In this document: positions 1-7,407 of the stretch, piece after piece | How the letters are laid out: every line of letters starts with the position of its first letter | How positions within the stretch are numbered: the first letter of the stretch is position 1 | Source of the DNA: Paenibacillus sp. Soil766 | GTDB taxonomy: Bacteria; Bacillota; Bacilli; Paenibacillales; NBRC-103111 | Reading direction: 5' to 3' | Assembly (NCBI RefSeq): GCF_001428105.1 | Contig: NZ_LMSJ01000004.1 | Span: 42-51,878, forward strand | DNA length: 51,837 nucleotides | Program-made: the position numbers and the translations under genes | The notes under the pieces: model-generated | Database searches by the model: none | Told to the model about the DNA's origin: nothing | What the model saw: only the letters and a program-made list of their open reading frames with translations

Positions 1-59
1 TCCAGCGTCGATGGTACTTGAACCGCAGGGTTCTGGGAGAGTAGAACGTTGCCAAGCAG
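1..59 (+). rRNA. rrf: 5S ribosomal RNA, 3' end only
   Basis: The first ~59 bases match the conserved 3' half of bacterial 5S rRNA (CGATGGTACTTG, GGGAGAGTAGAACGTTGCCAAGC). The gene is cut by the window edge. It lies directly before a tRNA array, as at the end of many Bacillota rrn operons. Confidence 0.9.
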
Positions 60-124
60 TTTCCTAATATAGGGATCTTTTAGTGGAGCTAAAAGTCTCT
101 CTGCATTAGGTATTTTTTTTGTCC

Positions 125-200
125 GGGGCCATAGCTCAGCTGGGAGAGCGCCTGCCTTGCAAGCAGGAGGTCAGCGGTTCGATCCCGCTTGGCTCCACCA
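125..200 (+). tRNA. tRNA-Ala (TGC)
   Basis: A 76-nt cloverleaf with a GGGGCCA/TGGCTCC acceptor stem, anticodon loop CTTGCAA (anticodon TGC), GGTTCGATCC T-arm and an encoded CCA end. It is the first tRNA of the array behind the 5S gene. Confidence 0.97.
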
Positions 201-204
201 TTAT

Positions 205-280
205 TCCCTGATAGCTCAGTTGGTAGAGCACTCGACTGTTAATCGAGTTGTCACAGGTTCGAGTCCTGTTCGGGGAGCCA
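205..280 (+). tRNA. tRNA-Asn (GTT)
   Basis: A 76-nt cloverleaf with a TCCCTGA/TCGGGGA acceptor, anticodon loop CTGTTAA (anticodon GTT), T-loop GGTTCGAGTCC and an encoded CCA. It follows tRNA-Ala after 4 nt. Confidence 0.97.
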
Positions 281-289
281 TTCTTTTAA

Positions 290-364
290 GGCCCGTTGGT
301 CAAGTGGTTAAGACACCTCCCTTTCACGGAGGTAACAGGGGTTCGAGTCCCCTACGGGTCACCA
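290..364 (+). tRNA. tRNA-Glu (TTC)
   Basis: A 75-nt cloverleaf with acceptor GGCCCGT/ACGGGTC, anticodon loop CTTTCAC (anticodon TTC) and an encoded CCA. Confidence 0.96.
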
Positions 365-382
365 TTAATTCCTTAATCCCAT

Positions 383-458
383 GGAGGCTTAGCTCAGCTG
401 GGAGAGCATCTGCCTTACAAGCAGAGGGTCGGCGGTTCGATCCCGTCAGCCTCCACCA
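383..458 (+). tRNA. tRNA-Val (TAC)
   Basis: A 76-nt cloverleaf with acceptor GGAGGCT/AGCCTCC, anticodon loop CTTACAA (anticodon TAC) and an encoded CCA. Confidence 0.96.
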
Positions 459-484
459 TTTAATTTGGTAGAGATAAAGATTTC

Positions 485-555
485 GGCGCTATAGCCAAGT
501 GGTAAGGCAGAGCTCTGCAAAAGCTTTACCCCCAGTTCGAATCTGGGTAGCGCCT
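485..555 (+). tRNA. tRNA-Cys (GCA)
   Basis: A 71-nt cloverleaf with acceptor GGCGCTA/TAGCGCC, anticodon loop CTGCAAA (anticodon GCA) and discriminator T. CCA is not encoded, unlike the preceding tRNAs of the array. Confidence 0.95.
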
Positions 556-565
556 TTATATACAA

Positions 566-651
566 GCCGGAGTGGCGGAATCGGCAGACGCACAGGACTT
601 AAAATCCTGCGGTAGGTGACTACCGTACCAGTTCAAGTCTGGTCTTCGGCA
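566..651 (+). tRNA. tRNA-Leu (TAA)
   Basis: An 86-nt class II tRNA with a long variable arm (GGTAGGTGACTACC). The acceptor is GCCGGAG and the anticodon loop CTTAAAA gives TAA. CCA is not encoded. Confidence 0.95.
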
Positions 652-668
652 TTATTAACCACATAGAT

Positions 669-745
669 GCGCCCTTAGCTCAGCTGGATAGAGTATTTGA
701 CTACGAATCAAAAGGTCGGGAGTTCGAATCTCTCAGGGCGCGCCA
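669..745 (+). tRNA. tRNA-Arg (ACG)
   Basis: A 77-nt cloverleaf with acceptor GCGCCCT/AGGGCGC, anticodon loop CTACGAA (anticodon ACG, read as inosine-CG) and an encoded CCA. Confidence 0.96.
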
Positions 746-764
746 TTTTTGCTTAAACAACTAC

Positions 765-835
765 GCGGGCGTAGTTTAATGGTAGAACTTCAGCCTTCCA
801 AGCTGATCGCGCGGGTTCGATTCCCGCCGCCCGCT
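765..835 (+). tRNA. tRNA-Gly (TCC)
   Basis: A 71-nt cloverleaf with acceptor GCGGGCG/CGCCCGC, anticodon loop CTTCCAA (anticodon TCC) and discriminator T, without encoded CCA. It is the last gene of the array and is followed at once by an intrinsic terminator. Its last eight bases belong to a 44-bp exact direct repeat whose second copy lies 1,362 bp downstream. Confidence 0.95.
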
Positions 836-871
836 TACAAAGAAAAAGACCACCTTCGGGTGGTCTTTTTC
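828..871 (+). repeat. 44-bp direct repeat, copy 1 (tRNA-Gly 3' end + terminator)
   Basis: This stretch is identical, base for base, to 2190-2233. It covers the 3' acceptor strand of tRNA-Gly (CGCCCGCTT), a short spacer and the whole rrn/tRNA terminator. A tRNA 3' end repeated on the far side of a small accessory segment is the usual footprint of site-specific integration (attL here, attR at 2190-2233). A local duplication by homologous recombination between rrn-type terminators is the alternative. Confidence 0.85.
843..871 (+). terminator. Terminator of the rRNA-tRNA operon
   Basis: Stem AAAAAGACCACC / GGTGGTCTTTTT with a TTCG tetraloop and an uninterrupted T run. It directly follows tRNA-Gly. 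Confidence 0.95.
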
Positions 872-1168
872 AATGCGCAGGCAGGGAAGAGAACCTGCGG
901 ACGTTCGAGCGTCCAAATATATCACTAGTTGCTTCCGAAGGAAGCTTTAAAAATCCGAATTTGGAGTATCCGCGCCGTCTTTTCATCAAGTTTGTTGAGC
1001 GCAATTGTTAAAGTAACTAAAGGGTATCACTTTTTGTGCAATTTATTGCGAGGCTCTATTTGTCAATTACAGTATTTACTACTCATTTCGTGATATATTA
1101 ATAGTGAATATTCGTAAAGTGAAAACGACATTACAAGTTAATAGAGTATGTGCGGGGGGATGTTTAAA
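872..1168. other. Intergenic region inside the tRNA-flanked segment
   Basis: About 300 bp with no supported gene. It contains a short hairpin (GGACG ttcgag CGTCC, near 899-914) and then AT-rich sequence leading to the next gene. No integrase, recombinase or clear att core other than the 44-bp repeat was seen. Confidence 0.6.
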
Positions 1169-2140
1169 ATGAAAGATAGCCAACAATCAAATAACACCTT
1201 TGAGCTTGTTTTAGTAAATGCTTTGAAGGTACCAGGAGTTAAAGTGAATCGTAAAGAATTTCTTGCTCATACACTAGCAGATTACGCTAACTCTGAACAG
1301 TTTGCTGTTGTGTTAGATAAAGGGCCGGTGGAGGCTGGGATTCCACTTAACATAATTAACAAGGTTGCCAAATCATTAATTGAGAAACGTACAATGCAAA
1401 GTACAGCTGTCTCATTTGCTGCAGGTCTCCCTGGTGGGCTTGCAATGGCAGCTACAATTCCAGCAGATACACTGCAATTTTTCGGTGTAGCTCTACGTAT
1501 GGCACAAGAACTAGCGTACTTGTTCGGTTATAAAAATATGTGGGATCAAGACAAACTCGATAGCGAGCGGGTAAAAGGAGAACTTACGATATTCTTAGGT
1601 GTGATGTTTGGTGTAGGTGGTTCTGCTTCTGCATTGAAAATTTTATCTGCTAAACTTTCACAGCAGGTGTTAAAGAAACTTCCGCAGCAGGCGTTGACCA
1701 AAACAGTTTATTATCCAATCATTAAGAAAGTAGCTGCTGCAATTGGCATCAAGATTACCAAGAAGACTTTTGCACAAGGGATTTCGAAAGCGATTCCGGT
1801 AATCGGAGGAATTATCTCTGGTGGACTGACTTATGCTTCGATGAAGCCGATGGGAAATAGATTAAGAGAAACTTTATTCGATGCAATTGGAAACTATTCA
1901 AATGAGGACTTTGAGAAAGACTATCAGGACGTCAAAAATGAAGTTATAGATATCACTGCTGATGTCACTGAAGTGATCGAGGAGCCAGTCGAGGAAGCGA
2001 CAATAACGAAGTCGGAAAAACCAGAATTCAGCGTGGCTGACGAACTACTTAAATTCAAACAACTGCTGGATATGGGTGTGCTGACTCAAGGTGAATTCGA
2101 TGAGAAGAAATCGGAGTTGTTAAGTTTAAAGAGAAACTAG
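1169..2140 (+). CDS. EcsC-like membrane-associated protein with C-terminal SHOCT domain
   Basis: A 323-residue protein when started at ATG 1169, which has a GGGGGGA site 8 nt upstream; ATG 1148 is possible but lacks a site. The central part has an AAGLPGG segment, then a hydrophobic, glycine-rich run with LRMAQELAYLFGY, a pattern resembling the EcsC/YdhQ-type fold found in Bacillota. Two more glycine-rich hydrophobic stretches follow (around FLGVMFGVGGSASAL and IPVIGGIISGGLTYA). An acidic linker leads to a C-terminal SHOCT motif (LLKFKQLLDMGVLTQGEFDE-type), a short helical-hairpin oligomerisation module. It is the only gene between the two copies of the tRNA-Gly repeat, so it may be a passenger of a small integrated element. 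Its biochemical function is unknown; association with the membrane is inferred from composition. Confidence 0.7.
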   Translation: MKDSQQSNNTFELVLVNALKVPGVKVNRKEFLAHTLADYANSEQFAVVLDKGPVEAGIPLNIINKVAKSLIEKRTMQSTAVSFAAGLPGGLAMAATIPADTLQFFGVALRMAQELAYLFGYKNMWDQDKLDSERVKGELTIFLGVMFGVGGSASALKILSAKLSQQVLKKLPQQALTKTVYYPIIKKVAAAIGIKITKKTFAQGISKAIPVIGGIISGGLTYASMKPMGNRLRETLFDAIGNYSNEDFEKDYQDVKNEVIDITADVTEVIEEPVEEATITKSEKPEFSVADELLKFKQLLDMGVLTQGEFDEKKSELLSLKRN

Positions 2141-2189
2141 TTATTATTGTTTACGGATTGAGCAGTATGTAAGGTAACAAGATCTCTAG

Positions 2190-2233
2190 CGCCCGCTTAC
2201 AAAGAAAAAGACCACCTTCGGGTGGTCTTTTTC
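2190..2233 (+). repeat. 44-bp direct repeat, copy 2 (partial tRNA-Gly + terminator)
   Basis: An exact copy of 828-871. Only the last eight bases of tRNA-Gly are present here, so no functional tRNA is made. The copied hairpin (2205-2232) has intact stem, TTCG loop and T run, and probably works as the terminator of the EcsC/SHOCT gene. Confidence 0.85.
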
Positions 2234-2315
2234 TTTGTATATAGTACATTTCAATGTCATGCAGTCTTTTGATATACTAAAAGATAAGATTTTACGCGTG
2301 TAACGGAGGGTTACT

Positions 2316-2909
2316 ATGCAAAAAGGTGAAAGAACTCGCAAGCATATTATCGCTCAGGCCGCGGAGCTGTTTAACCAGAAGGGATACGCAGGTTCATCCT
2401 TATCGGATATTACGGAGCTGACGGGTATTAAGAAGGGCGGGATTTATCGCCATTTTGCCAGTAAAGACGAGATTGCTCTGGAAGCCTATGACTATGCAGG
2501 CAGCGTAGTTAGTGGAAAAATGAACGAAGCCATTCGTGCCGAGGAAACCGCTTGTGGCAAGCTGATAGCCTATTTGCGGGTGTATGAAAATGTGGTGGAA
2601 ACGCCGCCTTTTATCGGAGGCTGTCCGCTGCTTAACTTAGCTACGGAGAGCGATGATAGTCATCCTATTTTGCGAGAACGAGCTCAGCGGGGACTGAAGA
2701 GTACGCTGCAGGATATGAAAGAGATTATTTCTGAAGGCATTCAAAATGGTGAATTTAAAGCGGACCTCGATAGCGAGGCATTGGCGACTTTCACGCTTTC
2801 TGTTATGGAAGGCGGTATTATGATGAGCAAGCTTGAAGGGGACAACCGTCATATTCGTAGGAATATCGAGAGCCTCACCCAGTATCTAAAGGGAGTTTGC
2901 ACCCGCTGA
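2316..2909 (+). CDS. TetR/AcrR family transcriptional regulator
   Basis: 197 residues. An N-terminal TetR helix-turn-helix (about residues 5-50, with SSLSDITELTGIKKGGIYRHFASKDEI) is followed by an all-helical ligand domain containing GGCPLLNLATE, a signature of the YxaF/LmrA-like subgroup that senses small hydrophobic compounds. Start ATG 2316 has an ACGGAGGG site at good distance. The MBL-fold hydrolase gene begins about 50 bp downstream on the same strand, so the two are probably co-transcribed and the regulator may control that enzyme. The ligand is unknown. Confidence 0.9.
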   Translation: MQKGERTRKHIIAQAAELFNQKGYAGSSLSDITELTGIKKGGIYRHFASKDEIALEAYDYAGSVVSGKMNEAIRAEETACGKLIAYLRVYENVVETPPFIGGCPLLNLATESDDSHPILRERAQRGLKSTLQDMKEIISEGIQNGEFKADLDSEALATFTLSVMEGGIMMSKLEGDNRHIRRNIESLTQYLKGVCTR

Positions 2910-2960
2910 AGATCGGTTAGAACAGATAGAGATGGTAAGAAGATGAATGGGGATGAACGT

Positions 2961-3914
2961 ATGGCGCGGCAGCGATATAGTAACGTAGATCCAAATGCGA
3001 AGACGAAAACATGGAAAGAAGTACGTCGCTGGCAGAAAGAGCGGAAGGGGAAAGTGAAAGACCTCTCCTACCGAATTGGGCAAGCGGAACACAAGCAGCA
3101 GGAATTGCTGAGAAATAATCAACATGAGGTCACGATCACTTGGATCGGTCATGCAACCTTTGTACTGCAAGTAGCTGGTATGACGATAGTAACTGATCCG
3201 GTCTGGGCCACTCGAATGGGCTTTACACCAAGGCTCGAGGCGCCAGGTTTAACTATAGAAGAGTTACCGCCTGTCGATGTTATATTACTGTCACACGCCC
3301 ATTACGATCACTTGCATGTGGGGTCGTTGAAAAAGCTGCGAGGTGCGCCATACGTGCTGGTGCCCGAAGGGCTTGGCTCTAAGGTGCGGAAGCTAGGCTT
3401 CAGCACGGTCTATGAATTGCCATGGTGGGGGAGTCAGACCATCGGCCAGCTGGAGTTTCATTTCGTTCCTGCGCAGCATTGGACAAGACGTACGTTAACC
3501 GATACGAACACCTCGCTTTGGGGTGGATGGGTGATTGAGCGGGCTGGAGCGTCTAGGGCAGTGGAAGGATCGGAACAAGATACGATCTACTTCGCTGGCG
3601 ATAGCGGGTATTTCGCAGGTTTCCGAGAGATCGGAGCGAGATTTCCGAGTATTCGCTACGCATTGATGCCGATCGGCGCCTATGAGCCGGAGTGGTTCAT
3701 GGGGATGCAGCACGTTACTCCCGAGGAAGCGGTGCAGGCGTTTCTTGATGTCGGGGCGAGACAGTTCATTCCAATGCATTATGGGGCATTCCGACTTGCC
3801 GATGATACGGCCAAGGAGGCGTTGGATCGGTTGCTGGCGGATTGGCAGCGAAGAGGGCTTGACCCAAGCTTGCTGCGCCTTTTAAAGCACGGAGAAACAT
3901 TGATAGCAGAGTGA
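2961..3914 (+). CDS. MBL-fold metal-dependent hydrolase (NAPE-PLD/RomA-like)
   Basis: 317 residues from ATG 2961 (GGGGA 7 nt upstream); ATG 2943, six codons earlier, is an alternative with a weaker site. The zinc motif HAHYDH is present, preceded by TWIGHATFVLQ and TDPVW, and followed by PAQHW, FAGDSGYF, PIGAYEP and PMHYGAF, the order of metal ligands in the N-acyl-phosphatidylethanolamine phospholipase D-like branch of metallo-beta-lactamase proteins. In that family the enzyme cleaves phosphodiesters at the membrane; the substrate here is not known. It lacks a signal peptide, so it should be cytoplasmic or peripheral. It follows a tetR gene and ends in a strong terminator. Confidence 0.88.
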   Translation: MARQRYSNVDPNAKTKTWKEVRRWQKERKGKVKDLSYRIGQAEHKQQELLRNNQHEVTITWIGHATFVLQVAGMTIVTDPVWATRMGFTPRLEAPGLTIEELPPVDVILLSHAHYDHLHVGSLKKLRGAPYVLVPEGLGSKVRKLGFSTVYELPWWGSQTIGQLEFHFVPAQHWTRRTLTDTNTSLWGGWVIERAGASRAVEGSEQDTIYFAGDSGYFAGFREIGARFPSIRYALMPIGAYEPEWFMGMQHVTPEEAVQAFLDVGARQFIPMHYGAFRLADDTAKEALDRLLADWQRRGLDPSLLRLLKHGETLIAE

Positions 3915-3938
3915 ACTGAGAGTCTATATAAATTTTCT

Positions 3939-3984
3939 AGGCGCCAAGTCCAAGTAATCTTTAATTGGAACGGCGCCTTTTTCG
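3939..3984 (+). terminator. Intrinsic terminator after the MBL hydrolase
   Basis: Stem AGGCGCC...GGCGCCT, extended by AGTCCAA against TTGGAA, followed by TTTTT. Confidence 0.85.
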
Positions 3985-4054
3985 ATTACCGTGGAATGGA
4001 ACTTTGAGGTTGGGGGATTCCACCGGTGGGAGATCCTATTGATTAACTATATTA

Positions 4055-4111
4055 ACGAATGACAAAAATCAAATAATGTCATTTGATTTTTGTCATTCGT
4101 GATTTTATAAT
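4055..4111 (+). promoter_or_regulatory. Sigma-A promoter overlapped by a perfect 20-bp inverted repeat (operator)
   Basis: Arms ACGAATGACAAAAATCAAAT (4055-4074) and its exact reverse complement (4081-4100) are separated by 6 bp. The right arm covers a -35 element TTGATT (4083-4088); the -10 TATAAT (4106-4111) follows after exactly 17 bp. The position is that of a repressor site for the SDR-tetR operon, and the TetR protein encoded second in that operon is the obvious candidate. The hairpin has no T run of terminator type in the right place. Confidence 0.75.
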
Positions 4112-4170
4112 AAAGGTAATAAGGTTCGGGGAAGGCGACGCTGTCTTCTCATCGAAAAGGGGGATTGTGC

Positions 4171-4914
4171 ATGGAGCAGAAATTAACGGGTAAAGTAGCT
4201 TTGGTTACTGGTGCATCGAGAGGGATCGGTCAGAAGATTGCAGAAGAGCTGGCGCTGTACGGGGCTAAGGTTGTCGTGAATTACGCGAGCAGTCTAGGTA
4301 AAGCAGAAGAAGTTGTTAACGGCATTAAGCAACGAGGCGGGGAAGCAATCGCAATTCTTGCGGATATTAGCCAAGTGGCGGAAGTTAAGCTTTTGTTCCA
4401 GAAGACACTGGAGGCGTATGGGCAGGTTGATATTCTAGTCAATAATGCGGGGATTATGATTACGAAGCCGATTCTCGCCATAACAGAAGAGGATTTCGAT
4501 AAACAGTTTAATATTAATGTAAAAGGGACGTTCTTTGCGATTCAGCAAGCAGCGCTGCATATGAAGGAAAATGGTCGGATTATCAATTTCTCTACTTCGG
4601 TTAATGGGCAAATGTTCCCTGGGTACAGCTCCTATGCGGGTACGAAGGGGGCTGTTGAACAGTTCACGCGCCAGCTCGCCAAAGAGTTAGGACCTAAGGG
4701 TATTACGATTAATGCCGTTGCACCAGGTCCAGTCAATACCGAATTGTTCACAGTGGGGAAATCCGAGGAACAAATCAAAGCGATCGCGAGCATGAATTCG
4801 TTCGGACGCTTGGGCGAAGCGGAAGATATTTCGCGAGTCGTACTGTTCCTAGCAAGTGAGGAATCGCAGTGGGTAACGGGACAAACATTACGTGTGAACG
4901 GCGGTTTTGTATAA
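4171..4914 (+). CDS. SDR family NAD(P)-dependent oxidoreductase
   Basis: 247 residues from ATG 4171, preceded by AAAAGGGGGA; a TTG at 4165 is too close to that site. Classical short-chain dehydrogenase: cofactor loop TGASRGIG (13-20), NNAG (91-94), catalytic Ser around 141-143, YAGTK with Tyr155 and Lys159, and PGPVNTE. Length is normal for the family. The sequence resembles 3-ketoacyl-ACP-reductase-like and glucose-dehydrogenase-like SDRs, but the substrate cannot be called. It is the first gene behind the palindromic promoter and ends 1 bp before the start of a tetR gene, so both are translated from one message. Confidence 0.92.
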   Translation: MEQKLTGKVALVTGASRGIGQKIAEELALYGAKVVVNYASSLGKAEEVVNGIKQRGGEAIAILADISQVAEVKLLFQKTLEAYGQVDILVNNAGIMITKPILAITEEDFDKQFNINVKGTFFAIQQAALHMKENGRIINFSTSVNGQMFPGYSSYAGTKGAVEQFTRQLAKELGPKGITINAVAPGPVNTELFTVGKSEEQIKAIASMNSFGRLGEAEDISRVVLFLASEESQWVTGQTLRVNGGFV

Positions 4915-4915
4915 C

Positions 4916-5506
4916 ATGACGAAGAATGAGTTGCCGTTATCGAAGGATGAGATTTTGGATGCTGCGGAGCAAGTACTGCGGCGGTATGGACCGGACAAAA
5001 CGTCCGTTGTGGACATAGCCAAGATACTACAAGTGAGTCACGGGACATTGTATCGACATTTTGAGAGCAAAGTCGCGTTGAGGGAAGCAGTGACATCGCG
5101 TTGGTTGCACAATTGCATCGTTATGCCTCTGGAGGCTATTGCGAGCAAGACTGGTGGGCGTGCCGAAGAACGTTTGCGTTTGTGGGTCGAGACGTTAATT
5201 CAAACCAAGCGAAAATTCGCTGCTGAGGATACGGAAATGTTCGCCATGTATGCGACTGTTACGGTCATTGAAGTTGAAATGATTAATACGCATGTGTACC
5301 GATTGATTGAGCAGATTGCACAGATTCTTGAACGAGGGATGGCTAACAGGGAATTCAAGCAGGGTGATTCAGATTCGCTTGCCAGAGCCATATTCTTGGC
5401 TACTTCGCGCTTTCATCATCCATCGCATGCTGCGGAATGGGGAGTGGGGAGTATGACTGAAGACTTCGAAAGCGTTTGGAAGTTATTGCTAGGAGGGTTA
5501 ACATGA
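4916..5506 (+). CDS. TetR family transcriptional regulator
   Basis: 196 residues from ATG 4916. The N-terminal helix-turn-helix (VVDIAKILQVSHGTLYRHFESKVAL) is typical of the TetR/AcrR family; the C-terminal half matches the YbiH/YerO-like helical domain in pattern (RLRLWVETLIQTKR). It starts immediately after the SDR stop and overlaps the LD-carboxypeptidase start by 4 bp, so it sits in the middle of the operon. It probably represses that operon through the 20-bp inverted repeat at 4055-4100; this is an inference from position. Confidence 0.9.
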   Translation: MTKNELPLSKDEILDAAEQVLRRYGPDKTSVVDIAKILQVSHGTLYRHFESKVALREAVTSRWLHNCIVMPLEAIASKTGGRAEERLRLWVETLIQTKRKFAAEDTEMFAMYATVTVIEVEMINTHVYRLIEQIAQILERGMANREFKQGDSDSLARAIFLATSRFHHPSHAAEWGVGSMTEDFESVWKLLLGGLT

Positions 5507-6546
5507 ACATGATCAAACCCAAACGATTAAAGTCCGGATCCAAGATAGCCATTATTTCACTTTCCAATGGATTGCCCTATTTATTTCCGGATATTTATGA
5601 GATGGGCTTGAAGAATCTGATGGAGACTTTTGCCCTGGAAGTTGTTGAAATGCCCTCGGCAAGGATGTCACCGGAAGAGTTGTATAAGAATCCGCAGCTG
5701 CGTGCTCAGGATCTTAACGATTGTTTTGAGAATGAAGAAATAGATGGGATCATCACTTCAATTGGTGGATATGAATCGGTAAGGATTTTACCTTTTTTAA
5801 ATAAGGAAGTGATAATTAACAACCCTAAATTCATTATGGGATTTTCGGATGCGACGACATTCTTAACGTACCTAAATAATTTAGGGATGGTAACGTTCTA
5901 TGGGCCTTCTGTTATGGCTGGATTCGCACAGTTAAGAAATCTACCTGAAGCTTATACCGAGCATCTCAAAGCAATATGGTTTGAAGAGCAGTTCCCTTAT
6001 CGCTATGCGCCATATCAAGCATGGACGAACGGCTATAAAGATTGGAGTCAACTGGCAACCTTAGGTGAGTGTCAGCCGTTTGTAGAGAACGAGTATGGAT
6101 GGGTGTTTATACAAGGAGAGGCGATTGAGCATGGGAATCTGTGGGGCGGTTGCATCGAAGTGCTAGAGTTTATGAAATCGACGATCTATTGGCCGAGGGA
6201 TGATTTCTGGCAGGATAAGGTCTTATTCTTCGAAACATCGGAAGAGAAGCCCTCGCATATGCAAGTAGGCTATATGCTGCGGAATTATGGGATGCAGGGC
6301 ATCTTTTCACGTATTAAAGGCGTCATATTTGGTAGAGCGAAGGATTATAGCGCAGCTGAGAATGTAGAGCTTAGAGAGATTTTAGTGAGCATTATTGCAA
6401 AAGAGTTTGGAGCGAATCATGTGCCGATCGTTGTTGATTTTGACTTTGGGCATACAGATCCGAAATTGATTTTGCCTCTCGGTGGGAGAGTGGAGTTAAA
6501 TCCGAGGACGAATGAAGTTATTTTGTTGGAGAGTCCTTTTGAATGA
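5503..6546 (+). CDS. S66 family LD-carboxypeptidase / MccF-like peptidase
   Basis: 347 residues from ATG 5503, which has an AGGAGGG site 5 nt upstream and overlaps the tetR stop (ATGA). S66 serine peptidase layout: the nucleophile loop IMGFSDATTFL, preceded by a GxxSxxGGYES-like oxyanion segment (ITSIGGYES), the FETSEE glutamate segment and the C-terminal DFDFGHTDP with the catalytic His. Family members either trim the tetrapeptide of muropeptides (LdcA) or cleave the acyl-sulfamate antibiotic microcin C7 (MccF). The LPLGG end and overall length suit the MccF-like branch, but this cannot be decided here. Confidence 0.9.
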   Translation: MNMIKPKRLKSGSKIAIISLSNGLPYLFPDIYEMGLKNLMETFALEVVEMPSARMSPEELYKNPQLRAQDLNDCFENEEIDGIITSIGGYESVRILPFLNKEVIINNPKFIMGFSDATTFLTYLNNLGMVTFYGPSVMAGFAQLRNLPEAYTEHLKAIWFEEQFPYRYAPYQAWTNGYKDWSQLATLGECQPFVENEYGWVFIQGEAIEHGNLWGGCIEVLEFMKSTIYWPRDDFWQDKVLFFETSEEKPSHMQVGYMLRNYGMQGIFSRIKGVIFGRAKDYSAAENVELREILVSIIAKEFGANHVPIVVDFDFGHTDPKLILPLGGRVELNPRTNEVILLESPFE

Positions 6547-6571
6547 TTGAAAGGTAGGAGGATTTGCAGAA

Positions 6572-7054
6572 GTGAGTAAAGTTGAATGTGGCATATATAC
6601 AATGTGCCTGGTCCAAGATGGGAATAAGGTGCTTCTGATAAATCGTCCCGCGTCCAAAGGATTTCCCGGATATCTTGGTCCAGGCGGTAAGGTGGATTTG
6701 GCGGAGAGTTTCACGGAGGGAACCGTCCGAGAAGTATGGGAAGAAACGGGACTCATCGTGAGGCCAGAAGACCTCATCTATAAAGGCGTCGATGAATATT
6801 TAGTTCCCGAGAAAAACTATCGATATATGGTGTTTAATTATCTGACTCGGACATTTACCGGGGAGTTGTTAACCGATCCACCTGAAGGGGAATTAGCTTG
6901 GGTAGATATTGACGATGCTTTACAGATGCCGATGCAAGATTGGTTTAAGCGGAGGTTTCCTTTATTTTTTAAATCGGGAACTTTTGAAATTTCGGTTGTG
7001 TGGGATGAGCATAATCAATGTATAATCGAGGAAAAGGTAAGAAGATTAGGTTGA
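6572..7054 (+). CDS. Nudix hydrolase (MutT-like)
   Basis: 160 residues starting at GTG 6572, with GGTAGGAGGA about 9 nt upstream. The Nudix box GGKVDLAESFTEG...REVWEETGL fits GX5EX7REUXEEXGU. The LDPGR-free C-terminal half with an FKRRFPLFF segment resembles 8-oxo-dGTP diphosphatases of the YtkD/MutT type, which remove oxidised or non-canonical nucleotides. It follows the LD-carboxypeptidase by 25 bp and is likely in the same operon. The true substrate is unknown. Confidence 0.9.
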   Translation: MSKVECGIYTMCLVQDGNKVLLINRPASKGFPGYLGPGGKVDLAESFTEGTVREVWEETGLIVRPEDLIYKGVDEYLVPEKNYRYMVFNYLTRTFTGELLTDPPEGELAWVDIDDALQMPMQDWFKRRFPLFFKSGTFEISVVWDEHNQCIIEEKVRRLG

Positions 7055-7095
7055 TAGCATAATCCTAAAAACAACATGAGAGGTAGCAGATTACT

Positions 7096-7311
7096 ATGAG
7101 CGAAACGGTAAGTTTGAGTCTTGGAGGCTCCTATGTTGTGGCACCAGATAATCCTAGAAAGACTAAGAATCGTGGTCGGAAATGTATGATTCTTTCCTTT
7201 GAGCTTAACGAAGAGGAACTAGACATTAGGGTTATCTATCTGGATACGAGTAGGGAAGTATTGCTGAAGTTCAGTGATTTGAAGCCGATTACAGAGAGTA
7301 ATTCAGTGTGA
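7096..7311 (+). CDS. Small conserved-looking protein of unknown function (71 aa)
   Basis: Starts at ATG 7096 with GAGAGGT upstream. After a polar N-terminus with basic residues (PRKTKNRGRKC) comes a beta-rich, acidic stretch (ILSFELNEEELDIRVIYLDT). No signal peptide or known motif is seen. It lies 41 bp after the Nudix gene on the same strand. Confidence 0.6.
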   Translation: MSETVSLSLGGSYVVAPDNPRKTKNRGRKCMILSFELNEEELDIRVIYLDTSREVLLKFSDLKPITESNSV

Positions 7312-7326
7312 TTGGAAGCATTCCCC

Positions 7327-7407
7327 ATGGATTCGCCTATTGTAGTTGTAGAATACGATCCTAATTGGGTTCTGATTTTTGAACAGATAAGAGATGGCTG
7401 CCTATGA
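7327..7407 (+). pseudogene. grpB-family (UPF0157) gene remnant, N-terminus only
   Basis: A 26-codon reading frame begins at ATG 7327 and contains IVVVEYDPNWVLIFEQIR, which is the characteristic start of GrpB/UPF0157 nucleotidyltransferase-like proteins (about 170 residues). It stops at TGA 7405, and the conserved HVGST region is absent. The stop overlaps the start of the following lipoprotein gene, so a deletion appears to have removed the rest of grpB and joined the two. Confidence 0.65.

Noticed and set aside
157..471. A 104-codon frame across the tRNA array
   Set aside because: It reads through tRNA-Ala, Asn, Glu and Val; purely an artefact of the tRNA sequences.
872..2233. A complete integrative element with its own integrase
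   Set aside because: The only gene is the EcsC/SHOCT protein; no recombinase motif was found on either strand.
4055..4100. Rho-independent terminator
   Set aside because: The inverted repeat lacks a T run after the stem and overlaps the -35 of a good promoter; operator is the better call.
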